Shown: positions 1-14,152, counted from the first letter of the stretch. The stretch: 64,000 nucleotides of DNA from Uloborus plumipes (GCA_038373865.1 JAXGGA010005218.1:1-64000); one strand, 5' to 3'. Notes: a model not told the origin generated them from the sequence alone. Program-made: numbers and translations.

Positions 1-765
<765 letters not shown>

Positions 766-1000
766 TATAATATATAAAATTCTCGTGTCACAGTTTTCGT
801 TGCCATACTCCTCCGAAACGGCTTGACCGATTTTGATGAAATTTTTTGTGCTTATCCAGTATCTATGAGAATCGGCCAACATCTATTTTTCATCCCCCTA
901 AATGTTAGGGGAAGTCCACCCATAAATTTTTTTTGTTCGCACATAACATCTGATCTACTGAACTAAAACAATATGTGTTATCGTAAATCCTTACTTCAAT

Positions 1001-1077
1001 GAGCGACCCGATGGTCAAGTGGTTTTGCGCGTCAGGTTGAAGTTCCTGATGGAATGAGATCGAATCCAGGCCCGCAA
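1001..1077 (+). repeat. tRNA-derived remnant inside the Helitron
   Basis: A box-A-like segment (TGGTCAAGTGG, about 1012-1022) and a box-B-like segment (GATCGAATCC) have tRNA spacing. A 5-bp arm (TCAGG/CCTGA) sits where the anticodon stem should be. The acceptor ends do not pair, so this is not a working tRNA. It could be an old SINE head or a tRNA pseudogene carried by the Helitron. Confidence 0.45.
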
Positions 1078-1150
1078 GGATTTTTTCGAACAGCTGCATG
1101 GTTTTTTTTTGAATGATTTTAATGATTGTAATGTCCTTATGCAGGTACAT

Positions 1151-4100
1151 TAGGGTGGCCCTTAATTATATGGCATTTTTCCAAAGTTAAAATTTCCTTG
1201 CTCCCACCCCCCTGTCTTGTTCCAATGAACAAAAAAACACTCTGTACTAAATTTCAATTCATTTGAACAATTTCTAGGAGTGCCGCAAATGACTTAAAGT
1301 TTAGTCAGTATCTAAAATTTCGTGAATTTTTTAAAAAGATTGCAGTTTTTAATAATAACACAAAAATTATTAGCGAAAAAAAACATTTTTTGACAAACAG
1401 TTTCTGTAGAGTCAAAACATAGTATAAACAAATAAATATTTTACCTTATTGTTTCCTAAGTGAGGGTTTGGTAGCAGTAGGGTATCTTTTGCGGTCTTCA
1501 GCTACGATATGCAAAACGAATTGTTTTTCACTTTCATCTTTTGTGAGAATATTATTATATTCCTGAATTAATTTGATACCTCTTTCTGCAGCATCATTCA
1601 CAACACTTAATTTCTCAATTTTTTCTTTTCCTCTTATATAACTAGGGTCATCTTTCCATATTGAAGGATCTTTGCTGATAAAATCGGAATTAATAGAAAA
1701 TCGGGTGAAGAAATATTTTGTTACAGGTGTTACAAATGACAAAAACTCGTTGTTTACAAATAAAGAAAAATTATTTTGATGTGGAATATATCTTTTTTGT
1801 TGGTTTTCTTCTTGCTCCTGTTCTTCATCTGTATCTGCTTCCAACAAAATTTCTACCATATTTCTCTTCACTGTGAGTGGAACAGTATCATCAAATAAGG
1901 ATAGAGCCATAGGTTCGGGAGCCAAATACCAGAGATGATTTGAAAAATTTTTTAGAGCAATTTCACTTATTTCTTTATCAATTTCCCGATAATTGATCAA
2001 CTTCTGAATGAATTGAAAATCATGATACGGAGCTTTAACTGCCTCCGGAGAGAGAAACCAAGCCTGAACGTAAATTCTAGCAAGAAAAATACATAATCTT
2101 CGTAAAGAGCTCTTCTCCTTTTCGGATAACTCAAATTGATTCTGAAATAAGTAAATCTTGAGCGCATAAATAGATTTTGACATCCACCTAGCGTGACTTA
2201 CAGCTCCTGGCTTACGAAATGATATCCCGTTCTTAGGAATCCCGCCAAGAAAGATCATGCATAGTTCTAACAGTTCTCGGTAATCATCCCGCTGTTGTCT
2301 ATGAGAAGAAAGGTGTTGTTCAAGAAAGTCGAGCACGGTTAAGCGTACATCATCGGGTATTTCATTGTCACCAATTTTATACATTGCTTTATCGAGTTTT
2401 GTCCAGGTTTCTCTAAACCTTTTGAAAAGTGTCATCTCTGGGCCAGAAGTTGCACTCATTAGAGAGTCAAAACATCCCTTCAAAATTAGCTCAAAGATAT
2501 GGTGACGACAAGGGAGATACAGCAGATTGCGATTAAACATGTTTTCCAGATTGGTACAGGCACCATTTATCCTTCCTAAGTTGCTACGTGTGGTATCACA
2601 GCATAGTGCTTGAATTTTATCAAATATTCCCCACTTTTCAACTGCTTGATAAACAGCCATGGCTTGGTCTTCTCCTGATGATGTGGTTATTTCAGGGACT
2701 CCCAACAGTTGCTCCTTGCCTTGGAAAGTTACTATAATTGCTAGTCGATCAACCTTCTCAACTCCAGCGAGATCTGGGAGCAATTTTCCATCCCAGTATA
2801 GTACTAATTCTTGACACTCGTTCAAGTTGAATTTTTCCCGAATTTCCGCATGTCTCTCTTCTCTAAATTTTTTTCGTAACCGTTGAAGGGAAGTTCGGTT
2901 TATTATCAGGTCCTTTGTATCGTGACCCAACGCTTCTGCAGCAGCTATCAAAATGTAAACACCATTTCGGTCAGTGATTTTACACCTGTCAAAAACTTCC
3001 GAAAGACGAGGAGTAAAAAACTGCAATATACCTCGTGTTTCTGTGCGAGTAATGTCCGTACTCGTAAATGTGTCAGTTGCTGGTAATTGCGTATCAATGA
3101 CAGAAGAAGGACTGTTACTGTCATCAAAACTATCACTGCTTGGGTTGCTGGAAGGGCTATATCACAACTTGTTGTGGTTGCTAATTGTAGTTCCATTTCT
3201 TCATCAGTTCTTTTCTTTCGAGCAACTTCCATAGTTTTTTTCCTTAATGTTCTTTCTTCTTTTTGTGTTAGTTTTTGGTCAACACCAACCATGGAACCCG
3301 GTCGCCCTTTCTGGCGCTGAAGAATTAAGAATTTTCTATCCTCTTCATTTTTTATATCTTCCAAAGCATTTGCATGTGCTATGTCAAAAAGATCGTCCAT
3401 AATTTCTGCAAAAGAATCTCTCCTTTCTTTTTCTTTACTTGAGGTTCTCGAGAAATTTTTCTGTAAATGCTTCCATTTATCGTGCAGTTCTATTAGTCTT
3501 TCAGTACAATGGTCCGTTCTTCTCGTAGAAATTCGAGCTTTTTGCCAGAAAACTGAAACTTCTTCAATTACTAATGCAGCACTAGCTTTTATGGTCAAAT
3601 TTACAACTTTCAGATTGTAAAAAAAGACGCTTAAAACTTGCTTATTCGATGGTAATTTCTCTCCAACAATTTGATTGGAAATGTAACCAACAAGATCAAT
3701 ATAAAAATCTCTTCTTAAGTTATGTGATGAGCTACCGGAAGACGTTGATGCCATTTTAAAGTCAGGCACAAATAACAAGCAGCACTGGCGTGGACAGCTG
3801 CTCTCACGCTAATGCATGGTCGCGGGTCGCGTCTCACCCCCCTTGACTCTTGACCTCTGACCGGATGTGGGGTCTTCTTCGAGTGGGGGCGGTAGAAATG
3901 GAAATCGGAGAAGGGAATGGGAGACATATAGGAACTAAACAGATAAGACAGGGGAGCAAAGTTTTAGATTGGAGTTTTTTCTTTTTTTTTTAATTTGCAC
4001 AACACATTAAAGTCTTCTAAAATAGATGTTCTGGGCATGTAAATTTCAAAATGACCAAGTATGTGTGTGGACAGGACATACAAAAAAACTTTCGCAAGTT

Positions 4101-4487
4101 TTTTGTCGAAATTCTTGCATCACCAGGAAAGCGCCATGCGTCGCGGAAAACGTCTTGACCAAGCAGCTTCGTAATCTATATTAATATCTCAGAGGAAACG
4201 GCAGGAGAGGCATGGAAGTCCACAGAAAGATAGTTTAAGTAGAATAATACTTTTAATAAGACATACGACCATCAGCAATGTAAATCTGCTAGAAAAAAAA
4301 TTAACTTGAAAAAAAGTGAAAAATTGATATATTCGGCGAAAATTTGACAATTTCATGCTCGTTGCGGCACCCCTTAAATTTTTCCGATTGAGCTAATATT
4401 TTGCACACATCATTTTATTGGTCATTGGAACAAAATAGGGGGGTGGGAGCTAACTTTTGTAAAAGTTGAAAAATAAGGGCCACCCTA
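1151..4487 (-). mobile_element. hAT-type DNA transposon, complete with ends
   Basis: The ends are matching inverted repeats starting TAGGGTGGCCCTTA. Similarity continues inward for about 130 bases, including a shared CTCCCACCCCCCT block and a GTGCCGCAA block. A perfect 8-bp target duplication, AGGTACAT, occupies 1143-1150 and 4488-4495. Eight base pairs is the hAT length. Alternative registers give 6 or 7 bp, but only 8 bp makes both the duplication and the terminal repeat perfect. The element holds one large gene on the minus strand. It inserted into a Helitron already in place, so it is the younger of the two. Confidence 0.85.
1446..3754 (-). pseudogene. hAT-like transposase, one frameshift
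   Basis: Two overlapping minus frames make one protein of about 780 residues. The first runs from Met at 3754 to about 3145 and the second from there to the stop at 1446. Reading must change frame near 3145, in an acidic serine-rich linker. The first part has a helical N-terminal region and a GRPGSMVGVDQKL segment. The second has features expected of an RNase H-like transposase: an Asp in LYWDGKLL, an Asp in CCDTTRSNLG 65 residues later, a CxxH motif in LPCRHH, an Arg-Trp in HARWMSK, and a late Glu in NDAAERG. The order D-D-CxxH-RW-E is that of hAT enzymes. I see no BED zinc finger and no typical hAT dimerisation tail, so it belongs to a divergent branch, familiar as repetitive unnamed proteins of arthropods. 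Apart from the frameshift it is open, suggesting recent activity. Confidence 0.75.
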
Positions 4488-4495
4488 AGGTACAT

Positions 4496-5024
4496 CCCTT
4501 TATGGGGATCTACCCCATATTTTTTTATAGTACAAAATGACAGTTTTGGTCGGATCTTTGTTAAAATTGGCAATGGGGTCCTTCGATGCTGTAGAATTTT
4601 CTTATGGACGTTTGCGCCATTTTTGGGGGCTTTGAATCGATTGTGGCAATAAATGGTTTTTGATTTGCGGCACTTATGTTATTTTCTCAAAAATTATATA
4701 CACTATCAATTATATTATGTTAATTTTTGTACCTTTATAAAATTCTGTATTTTATACCTGGCATTTACGTCAAATTCAAGGTAAAATTAAAAGTCAAAAA
4801 TTCTGAAGAAGATAAGTATATGTTAAAAATTAAAGTAACTATTTTTTGTGATTTTCATATTGGTTGTGACCAAAAAACATCATTACAAATAAAATAAAAT
4901 GTATCAAACACCATGAGTGTTGAGTTATTAGGCAAAATCTGTTGTGTAAAATGTTTTTTCACTGCGAGAGGGGGGGGGGATATGAACGACCATTAAAGTG
5001 ACACATTTTTTTTTTTAAATAAAG
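4496..5024. other. noncoding interior of the Helitron
   Basis: AT-rich sequence between the hAT target duplication and the helicase fragment. It contains a run of ten G near 4970-4980 and no usable frame. It is assigned to the Helitron only by position. Confidence 0.5.
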
Positions 5025-5432
5025 GTTGGATCTCCAATTATCTTGCTTCGTAATTTGAACCCGCCCCGGCTGTGCAACGGTACGCGATTAGTCATTCAAA
5101 AATTAATGAAAAACGTGATCGAAGCCAGGATTTTAAATGGTATGTTTAGAGGTGAAAATATACTCATACCACGGATTCCTATTATACCTACAGATGTGCC
5201 AATTCAATTCAAACGTATTCAGTTTCCGATTAGATTGGCATTTGCAATGACTATCAACAAATCCCAAGGTCAAACGATGTCTGTTTGTGGCTTAGATTTG
5301 AGAACACCATGTTTTTCACACGGACAATTATACGTGGCATGCTCTCGAGTGGGTAAACCATCCAGTTTGTTTGTGTTAGCTAAAGATGGACTAACAAAAT
5401 ATATTGTTCACGCTATAGCATTAAGAGATTGA
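5025..5432 (+). pseudogene. Helitron helicase, C-terminal fragment
   Basis: The open frame gives the last 135 or so residues of a Pif1-type helicase of the Helitron class. It begins with GSPIILLRNLNPPRLCNGTR. It then has the helicase motif-V-like segment AMTINKSQGQT and the motif-VI-like segment LYVACSRVGKPSSLF, ending at a stop at 5430-5432. The ATPase N-terminal half (Walker motifs) and the Rep endonuclease are absent upstream. It is a truncated relic about 290 bases from the Helitron 3' end, where the helicase C-terminus normally sits. Confidence 0.88.
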
Positions 5433-5694
5433 TATTGTTTAATAGTATTAATGTCGTAATTGTTTAATTAATGATATATAATTTTAAGGAATGAATTATA
5501 ATAACTTAAAAATAATGTTTGCCTTTTGTTATTTTTATATTCCCTCATCGTTCACAGCTCTCCACGCTTATTTCACGCATATACCACATTCTTACATACA
5601 TACAATATACACATTCTACCATACATACATACATACTTACAATAAGTAAGCTATTTTTTGTCTACACTAGAAATTACTAGGAAATTATTTATAT

Positions 5695-5990
<296 letters not shown>

Positions 5991-6053
5991 TGAAAATTTA
6001 TTTTTTCACAATTGTAAATGAAATATTGAACTTACAGACTTATCTTTAGAAAA

Positions 6054-6152
6054 GTGGCAAAAACCACGCCCACTTACATGCCAATATATTGATTTCCCAA
6101 TGTCGGGGGGGGGGTACAATTGACCCCCCTGCCCACCCTAAATGACAGGCCG
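6054..6152 (-). mobile_element. hAT-type MITE, truncated copy
   Basis: It carries the family core: an ACCACGCCCACTTACATG segment, then TTGATTTCCCAA, a G/C tract, and the end CCTAAATGAC(A)GGCC. Compared with the complete copy at 42424-42593, the other terminal 60 bases are missing. Confidence 0.65.
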
Positions 6153-6159
6153 GTTGTGG

Positions 6160-7556
6160 GAACATATTTTTAAACAATGATGATTACATTTTTGTTTTTG
6201 AATAGGATTTTTTATTTTATTTGTTATTATTATAATTGTACTAAGGCCTCTTTACTTTAAATTTAAGTTTCTTTTTGCATCTTAAATATTTTATCAATGA
6301 AAATATTTATAGTTCTAGATTTCTGCAAATATTTTTGGTCTCACATCCAAATGTCAGAAAATCAAATCTTTCAAAACGACTCAGTTCTGTTTCCAAGCAG
6401 ACAGCTATGCTTTTATCTTTTCACTCCCTGAAGTACCCGTACAGTTATGCAGGGATCAATTTAAGTAATCGTATTTCCTTTTTTGAAAAAATTACTGAAA
6501 TTTAGAATAAACAAAACTGGCTGAAACATAAAAGCTGCATCTTATTTTTTATTCATTTCAGTGAGTCTGATTGAGAAAAACTCGTTAAATTGCATTGAAC
6601 ATTTTTGAAAAATGACAATATTTTTAAGAACATATTTTAATGTTAAATGCACTGTATGCAACAATTCAGAAATATGCATATATATATACACGGTCTCTTC
6701 TTTACTTTTGTACGCGTGGGAAGTAATATATACGTTAAATGAAGGACATTTTGAAAGTTAATATATTAAAATTTAACCTAAAGTTTTCATTTGCATGTTT
6801 CTATTCGATTTGCATTGGCAAGCATTCCTTAAATTTTTTGACATTTCCTTAAACTCGCTTCTTCCATTTTCCGCTGTTTGTAGCCTTGCTGTCTATTTAA
6901 TAACGACTATAAATAATGTGAACGGCTACAGTGTTGCAGCTGCATATTCTGACTGCTGAGTGTGCGATATATTTAATACTCAATCTATTTTTATCAGTGA
7001 GACTTTTTACGCATATATTATGCACTCTTTTCCCAGAAACTAAAACTTAGCGTTTTGATTTTCATATTATTTGATTATAAGGAGCCACATTATGTAGCAT
7101 TGTGTCAGGTATCAAATGTTTGATAAGTTTTCTTATACATAAAAAATTGTGATTTTTTTTCGTGCTACTGGCGTATTGGTCTGGTCACCCTAATACCGGC
7201 CGTTTTAAGTACTGAAAACTTAAAATATTTATATTTTATTAATGAGTGGACTGAAATTTAAGTCAGTCAAAACAGGTCTATACTTTACAGGTACAGGGAG
7301 GTTATAATGCAGCGACTCTACTTAAAAGCTGTCTAGCAGCGAAAATATTGCTTAAAAAATAGCGAAATTCCATGATACACACAAGAGGGCTAGTTGAAGA
7401 AATTAAACTTTTGCTATCCTACATCAAAAATATAGGGTTGGTCTTTTTATTTTACATGGCCTTATTTGGTGTTCACATCTTAATAAATGCATCATGTATT
7501 CTTCTTTCTAAGGTGAATAGAATAGTCTCTAATGAAAACTGATACTTAATTTTTAG
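6160..7556. other. AT-rich sequence without recognisable gene
   Basis: Only short frames are present (for example 76 codons at 6275-6505), with no recognisable motif. No terminal repeats were identified. Confidence 0.55.
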
Positions 7557-7560
7557 AGTA

Positions 7561-8499
7561 GGTCGATTCTCTGTAAACTCGTCATTTTTCACACGAAATC
7601 GGTCCGGGCACGGTTTTTTGAAATGTTCGTTTAATTATAATACTATTGCTCAGAAAGTGAATCTATTACTTTGGTTTGAAAGAAGGCCAATTGAAGTTTG
7701 TGTTTTTCTGATAAATCATGATAGGGGGTAAGTCCCCCGCCTAGTATAACTAGGCAGGGGACTGTGCCAGGTGACTGTGTTTTTGCTCTTTGTTGCGTAA
7801 TATCTGCAAAAATATTGGAACATAATTAGTTTTGAGACTACGTATAAATTTAGGCACAAATCGTGGACATAATCACTAATATGTTTCATAATAAACTAAT
7901 TGACATTAATAAAATCACTTCCCAGAGGACTGTTTTCGCAACGACCCTGATGCATACTTTCATCACAAATGTGACTCTCAAACTAAACAAAGTAGTGTTT
8001 CAACGCCGTTCTCAGCAATTTCAGCAAATTCACACTGATTACTTTAAAATTCATGACAAAAAACATTTTCAAGAGTAACTGATTTTTTTTATTGGCGCTT
8101 TGAATTTGTGGTAGGGGACTGTTTGAAAAAACTCCGGACAGAATTTACATGGCAATTTTAAGTTTTAGAAATACGTAATTATACCTTATTTCATAAGCAT
8201 AATATAGCTTCATTATTATACTTTTAGATATTAATTACCAAATGTATGTAGTACTAATAGGTTTTTTGAAATACTATCTTTAACAGTTAGACTATGGGAT
8301 TGGGACAGCCAGGGGACTGTGTTTTTGGCACTTAGATAATTTCTAGAAAAAAAAATTAAATTGTTATCACTCCAAATACAATTGGGCCATAAAGTATTAT
8401 TGCTTTACTTGTATTAAGAGCGATTATTACTTTATTACACTTTTTTTTTTTGAAATACTCAGTCCGGACAGCCATTTACCATGTTACAGAGAATCACCC
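7561..8499 (+). mobile_element. 940-bp noncoding transposon, GGGCGATT family, copy 1
   Basis: The ends are inverted repeats GGTCGATTCTCTGTAAACT and AGAGAATCACCC. Two further copies lie at 43327-44266 (inverted) and 45668-46608. The 4-bp flanks are AGTA and AATA, a near match; the other two copies have perfect 4-bp duplications. The interior contains three AGGGGACTGT motifs (near 7757, 8112 and 8312) and a CCTAG...CTAGG palindrome near 7740. The 71-codon frame at 7863-8078 does not look like protein. I cannot name the superfamily. Confidence 0.75.
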
Positions 8500-8503
8500 A
8501 ATA

Positions 8504-10814
8504 ACAATTTACTAGCAAATTCTTTAGCTAAAACTTCAAATTTTAATGTTCTGCTTGAGACATCAACATCGAGTTAAAGGGATGTGTTCTCCATCAGGAC
8601 ATAAATGTTTAAACTGATTTACTCCTTTTAAAACATTAGTACATTGTGAACTTTTTCATAAAAATAGTAATGGTAAAAAAATATTTCTTCCCACTCTCAG
8701 GTCTTACCGGGAATTCATACGATATTTTTCTGGAGAGATACTATATTAATAGAACGTGTTTCGGTCAGAAATGGAAGACATCTTTCAAACGGCTTTGCAA
8801 GTTTATATCCTGCCATACAAAGCTGGTGTGGCAGACTTTAAGACCTTATATATAGATAGCTTGGAAATCATAGCAAATACTTTATGAGTCAAAAAGAAAA
8901 AGTTTTACCATGCTATTTCGTTTACTACCTATTGTTTTTTTTTTATTATTACATAATACATGTGGTTCCCTGGTCAAAGGGAAAGATTTTTTATTTCATT
9001 TAAATTACTTTTAAGTTAAAAAGTAAAATAAAGTTTTTCCTTTTCTGTTCATTATTGTATGTCACTAACCACTTTGCGAAAGTGTATTTTCCCAAAATTA
9101 TTGAAACGTGCCTTTAAAGTTTTAAAGTATTCCTTTATCATACATTCTAGCAAATTCCAAACTCAGATTTTCATATAGGCAAAAAAATACATATGCGAAG
9201 TTACAATCCACAAAGGACTATCCCAAATGAGAAGCACTACATAAAATTAACTTTTATCTTCGTACACGCATTTTTCATAAAAATTAATCGTTTTGCCTTC
9301 ACTTTAAATACAATAATGTTACAAAGATCTTTTTAATCAAAGTGTGACCGTTTTTTAAAATCAAAAAGCAATCTTTCCCAGAATACCTTGAAAGTTATCT
9401 GCATTTTTAAAGAATCTACGCTTCCTCCATAGATAAAACTTATTGATAACTATATCATTGTTTCATAGCCAAGAAGTACTGTTGAAAATATTGAATACTT
9501 ACTCGTTTTACACAAGAACGTCATATCTCGCCAATTAGCAATTTTGAATCGTGCCTGTTTTTGAATTGCCATGAATGAGTAGCATATCATTGCAATACCT
9601 GCATTTCGATTACTCAATATTTCACCGGTAACTGGCAAAAGTATCGTTTTTGAATTTTCAAATATTTTAGAGGTGTTATCTTTAAAAAGGTCACATATTA
9701 GTTGTTCTTGAGCTCTGGACTGCAAATTTCAGTGTCGTTTTGTGAAAAATGATTTATATTATTCCGAAATCAGTATTGTGCAAAAAATGCATTTTTCATT
9801 ATTATTTTTTAATCAAAAACGCATTATTTACTCTTTAGTTGTTACTGTAAGGTTAACAATTTGTGATAATAGCGAAGTTTGTTGAAATTTTTCGAATATT
9901 ATCTTTAAAATTTAGTGCAAGAACGTCATAAAAAACGCATCTTTTTAAAACTTACGCTGCTTACACTTAATGAAAATGAGAAAAAACATCAGATAATTTA
10001 ACGCCTTAAAACAAAATTCTATCAGTAACTTTAAATATTTTTTATCGCATGATATCTTAGTTTTAATTTTATAAATAGTTCTCCCGAAATATCACGTTTT
10101 TTGAGACATGACGTTGTTGAAAGGCGTAGCATACTGTCATAATTTTTTGAAGGATTTAGTGCTTGAAAAGTATTCTCTTATGAAATATACTTAGAATTTT
10201 ACCAATAAAAGCGTATAGCTAAAGTAGTTCATACTAAATATAGGCTAATATCCGTTCACCATCAATCAAACAATATTAAATATTTTCCGTTAACGAACAA
10301 TGTTTACGGGTGAACGGAAATATGCTCAATAAATTTCCATTCAGTTTGGTACTCCTGTAATTGTAAAATAATGCACGGTTAAACAGCTCAAATTCTGTCT
10401 CGATGTATTCCTAATGCATAATTTCAATAGAGACCTGTAATCTAAAATTATTCATGATTTTTGATGCATGATCAATGTTAATGCTTGCGGATGGGCGTAA
10501 GCTTTCTAGATTGCATTCCTATTTCCGAATGATCAAATATTACTAAATCACTACTTATTAAATTTAAGTCAGTTCCAAATCAGATGGATTTGTCTTGTAA
10601 AGGCAATTAACTTGCATGCCAATATAATGGAATTTATATAGCTTGTTTAAGTCATAAATCATGTTTCTTTTTTCGTGTCCTCTTTTTTCACCCAAGCGTA
10701 TTGTATGCAGGTATATCTCAAGTAGAAGTAAGGAAGACCAGTGTTAGTTGCTATACATATTTAAAATATTTTTCTGGAAATAGATACTGCGAATATTTTT
10801 ATGAAACCTACTTT
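8504..10814. other. AT-rich sequence without recognisable gene
   Basis: About 2.3 kb with only short frames and no recognisable motif. One short inverted repeat at 10251-10318 is listed separately. Confidence 0.5.
10251..10318. repeat. short inverted repeat
   Basis: Arms TCCGTTCACC (10251-10260) and GGTGAACGGA (10309-10318) are perfect complements 48 bases apart. A related TTTCCGTTAACG lies between them. It could be the remnant of a fold-back element. Confidence 0.5.
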
Positions 10815-10982
10815 AAAACATCTTTTAGGGGGATCAAAGAGTTCATTTCTTTCCCCAGGCTTTGAATGAGTAATGTTTTTACACATAAGCTGGTGAGAAT
10901 TCCGCTGTTTTGGAAAAAAATGGCATCCAGTATCCCTTTGCCCCTCCTTCCCGCCCCAGAAAATATCTATATGACGAGCCTG
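10815..10982 (+). mobile_element. hAT-type MITE, degenerate copy
   Basis: Landmarks follow the family order: an AGGGGGATCAA segment, CTTTGAATGAGTAATG, TTTACACATAAG, then CCCTTTGCCCCTCC and the end ATGACGAGCCTG. It is much more diverged than the other copies and no target duplication is clear. Confidence 0.45.
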
Positions 10983-11071
10983 TTGTTATACAAACAGGTT
11001 TAATTATTACATTTACTATTTTAAAAAATATAATTAAGTCTAATATGGTTACATAATGCATCATTATATAT

Positions 11072-11591
<520 letters not shown>

Positions 11592-11751
11592 CAGGCTCGT
11601 CATTTAAGGGGGCAGGGGGTCAATTGCCCCCCCCCCTGACTTTGAGAAATCAATGTATTTACATATGCATGGGCGTGGTTTTTTCTGTTTTCTGGTGAAA
11701 TTTTATTGTGTTTTTACACTTTGCCCCCCACCCCCCGAAATAACGGGTCTG
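11592..11751 (+). mobile_element. hAT-type MITE copy
   Basis: It begins CAGGCTCGTCATTTA and ends AAATAACGGGTCTG. It is flanked by TACAGCTG and TGCAGCTG, an 8-bp target duplication with one mismatch. The body shares the CAATTGCCCCCC, GAGAAATCAATGTATTTACAT and GGGCGTGGTT blocks with the other copies. Confidence 0.8.
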
Positions 11752-11759
11752 TGCAGCTG

Positions 11760-14144
11760 TAATGATTATAATAACAGACATTGCGCATTTTAGAGCTGCA
11801 ATATATGTTTCCAAAGTTTTCCGTTGTCAAAGACAAATCAGCTGATTAATATACGGTCAGACATTTTCTAGCTACTGATAAGTTATTTTCCATTTTCGCT
11901 GGTGCTTTATCGATGCTAGTTGTTAAAATAAGGAAGTTGAAATCAGATTTGCGCTGATATATGATTATTGACGTAAGCTAATTAAATATTTTCTCTTTAC
12001 TCAACCCAAACATAAATGAGTCCATCTAAGAAGAAGCAACAAATTATAAAAACCACAATATATTGAGGCTAAATTGGCTCTCGGGCCATATTCACTAACC
12101 CCGTTGAACTTCCGTCAGGATCATCATTCGGATCATCGTTCGAAACCATCTTCAACCAACCAGAAAGATTCAATCGGTGGTTCTGGCATCTGACTGAGGT
12201 TCAACTTAAATGGTGAGCATAACTGCTAATGGGTAGAATGCTGGACTGAAAATCAAAAGAAAGGTCAACCCTGCCGGGACGATAAGTGATCATGTTTAGC
12301 TGTACATAACTGACTCAGCTCATGGCTTGTTCGTAGATTGAAAGTAAATTTTTAGCAGTTAAGCTGCATATGAGCGTTTTAAGACAATTTTTTTTTAACA
12401 GTAGCATTTCAGCTTTCTGCATTTAAAAAGTAATAATTGTGAAGCAAATAATATATCATAAATAGAGTAAATTACTTTCAAATGAAAGTATTCATTGGGA
12501 GCTTAAGAACTTTTTTTCACAATCGTTTGGAGGCCAGGCATAAATTGATTGAAAAGCACTTACTTTAAACGCTTGTGGGAATCATAATATGTAACATACA
12601 TTTTAAGCCTCAAAAATGAATGTGAAACATAAATTAAGCTTTGAAGCCACCAACGAAGAAGCGACTTTACTGTCTGCATAGTTTAAGTGATTGCTCCTAA
12701 AATGAATGAGTTTAATACTTGGTATATATGCCTTATCTCACCATTGCATTCTTTTTAAAGAATATACTGAGAAAATAAATGTAAGAAAACAAATTTTGCA
12801 GCTGCGTTTGAAATATTTTATTATTTTCGTTTTTTCAAGGATTTTCAGCTAAGAAATATGTGCAATTTCACGTAAGTACTGTTTTGCTTTCTCCAATAAA
12901 AAGTTTAGCTGATGTAGCACTCTTGAAGTAACAGACAAACTCATGAAGACACAAAAATGTTTCAAGAAGGACTGAAACAAAAGCGAAATAAAAAAGTCAA
13001 AGCATTAAATCAAACATGATTGATAAAAATTGGAATCTTAAGAAATATGTAAACAATTTTGTAAAACATATAGTTTAAACTTTAGTCTTACACAAGTTTT
13101 AAACAATATGTTTCTTATTAATATAATTTTGAAATCAAAGTGAAAAGAGTTATGCAATTTTTAACTTTAAAAAAGTTAGTTCTTATACATTCTATATTTT
13201 TTAGAAAATACTATAAATCGAAGAAAAAGATTGTCGATTGTATTTATAACAAAATGTAAGTAATAGGTAAACGTTACTAAATCACTCTTTCTAAGCTAAT
13301 TCATGCATTTTTCCGTGGATACGAAGATCCATTTCAGTGCATAACATTGCACTGTACACATAATTTTAAGATTTAAAAGCAAAATATCGCGTGAAATATC
13401 AGCACAACATATTTCTTAATTAGCAGAGACATGTAAACATACTTTTATTATAAACTTTTGAACGTTGAAAGAAAAAATATTTCTCTACCATAGAACACTC
13501 ACGTCATCTTTCGAAATTGAATCAACATAAAAAGTCATAAAATATTCAAAGTTGGAAAAAAAATGATTTTTATCGTACAATTTAGCCAAAAGTAACGTTA
13601 TGTAATAGTCATACATTTTTTGCGTCCCATTGTTCAACTTTTATAATGGGTTTTAAAACTAATTATTTCCTAAATAACAGCTATCAAAAGTAATTATTAT
13701 CTAAGTAATTTGATTAGTTTTATCATATAGGTAGTATCTTTCTAAATGTTTAACTACAATGACTGTAGTTAATTTCCTCTTTTCAAGAAAGAAATTACGT
13801 AAAATATAACAAGCATATATATTTTTTAAAATCATAAAGTCACAGTTAGTTTGCTGTTGTTATTAGATGCAATTATTATTCCCTATAAATTTATGCATGT
13901 AACTAAATTGTTACATGTATGTTAATATTCTAGAAATGACTTTAAAAAATACATAAAATGAATTTGAGAAGGTATTTCCCTTAACTATATCATATGAACA
14001 CAAAAAAAAATGAAACAAGATCATTTAAATTTTTAATTAAGTATACATATTGAATTTAAATGATTTTGTTTAGTTACTAATTAAATGGTCGTTGTTGATT
14101 GTATTATATGTGAAATATTTTATTGTGGGATTCTTGCAACTAGT
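11760..14144. other. AT-rich sequence without recognisable gene
   Basis: Contains one possible tRNA-like remnant (12213-12282, listed separately). Otherwise there are only short frames and no terminal repeats that I could pair. Confidence 0.5.
12213..12282 (+). repeat. possible tRNA-Phe-like remnant
   Basis: The segment has GGACTGAAAATC, resembling a tRNA-Phe anticodon arm (GAA), and a box-B-like GGTCAACCC about 18 bases later. Upstream is a loose box A. The stems are poorly paired, so at best this is a SINE head or a tRNA pseudogene. Confidence 0.3.
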
Positions 14145-14152
14145 AATTCAAT

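Noticed and set aside
9450..9725. 91-codon minus frame
   Set aside because: No recognisable motif, AT-driven composition and no splice or promoter context; length is compatible with chance.
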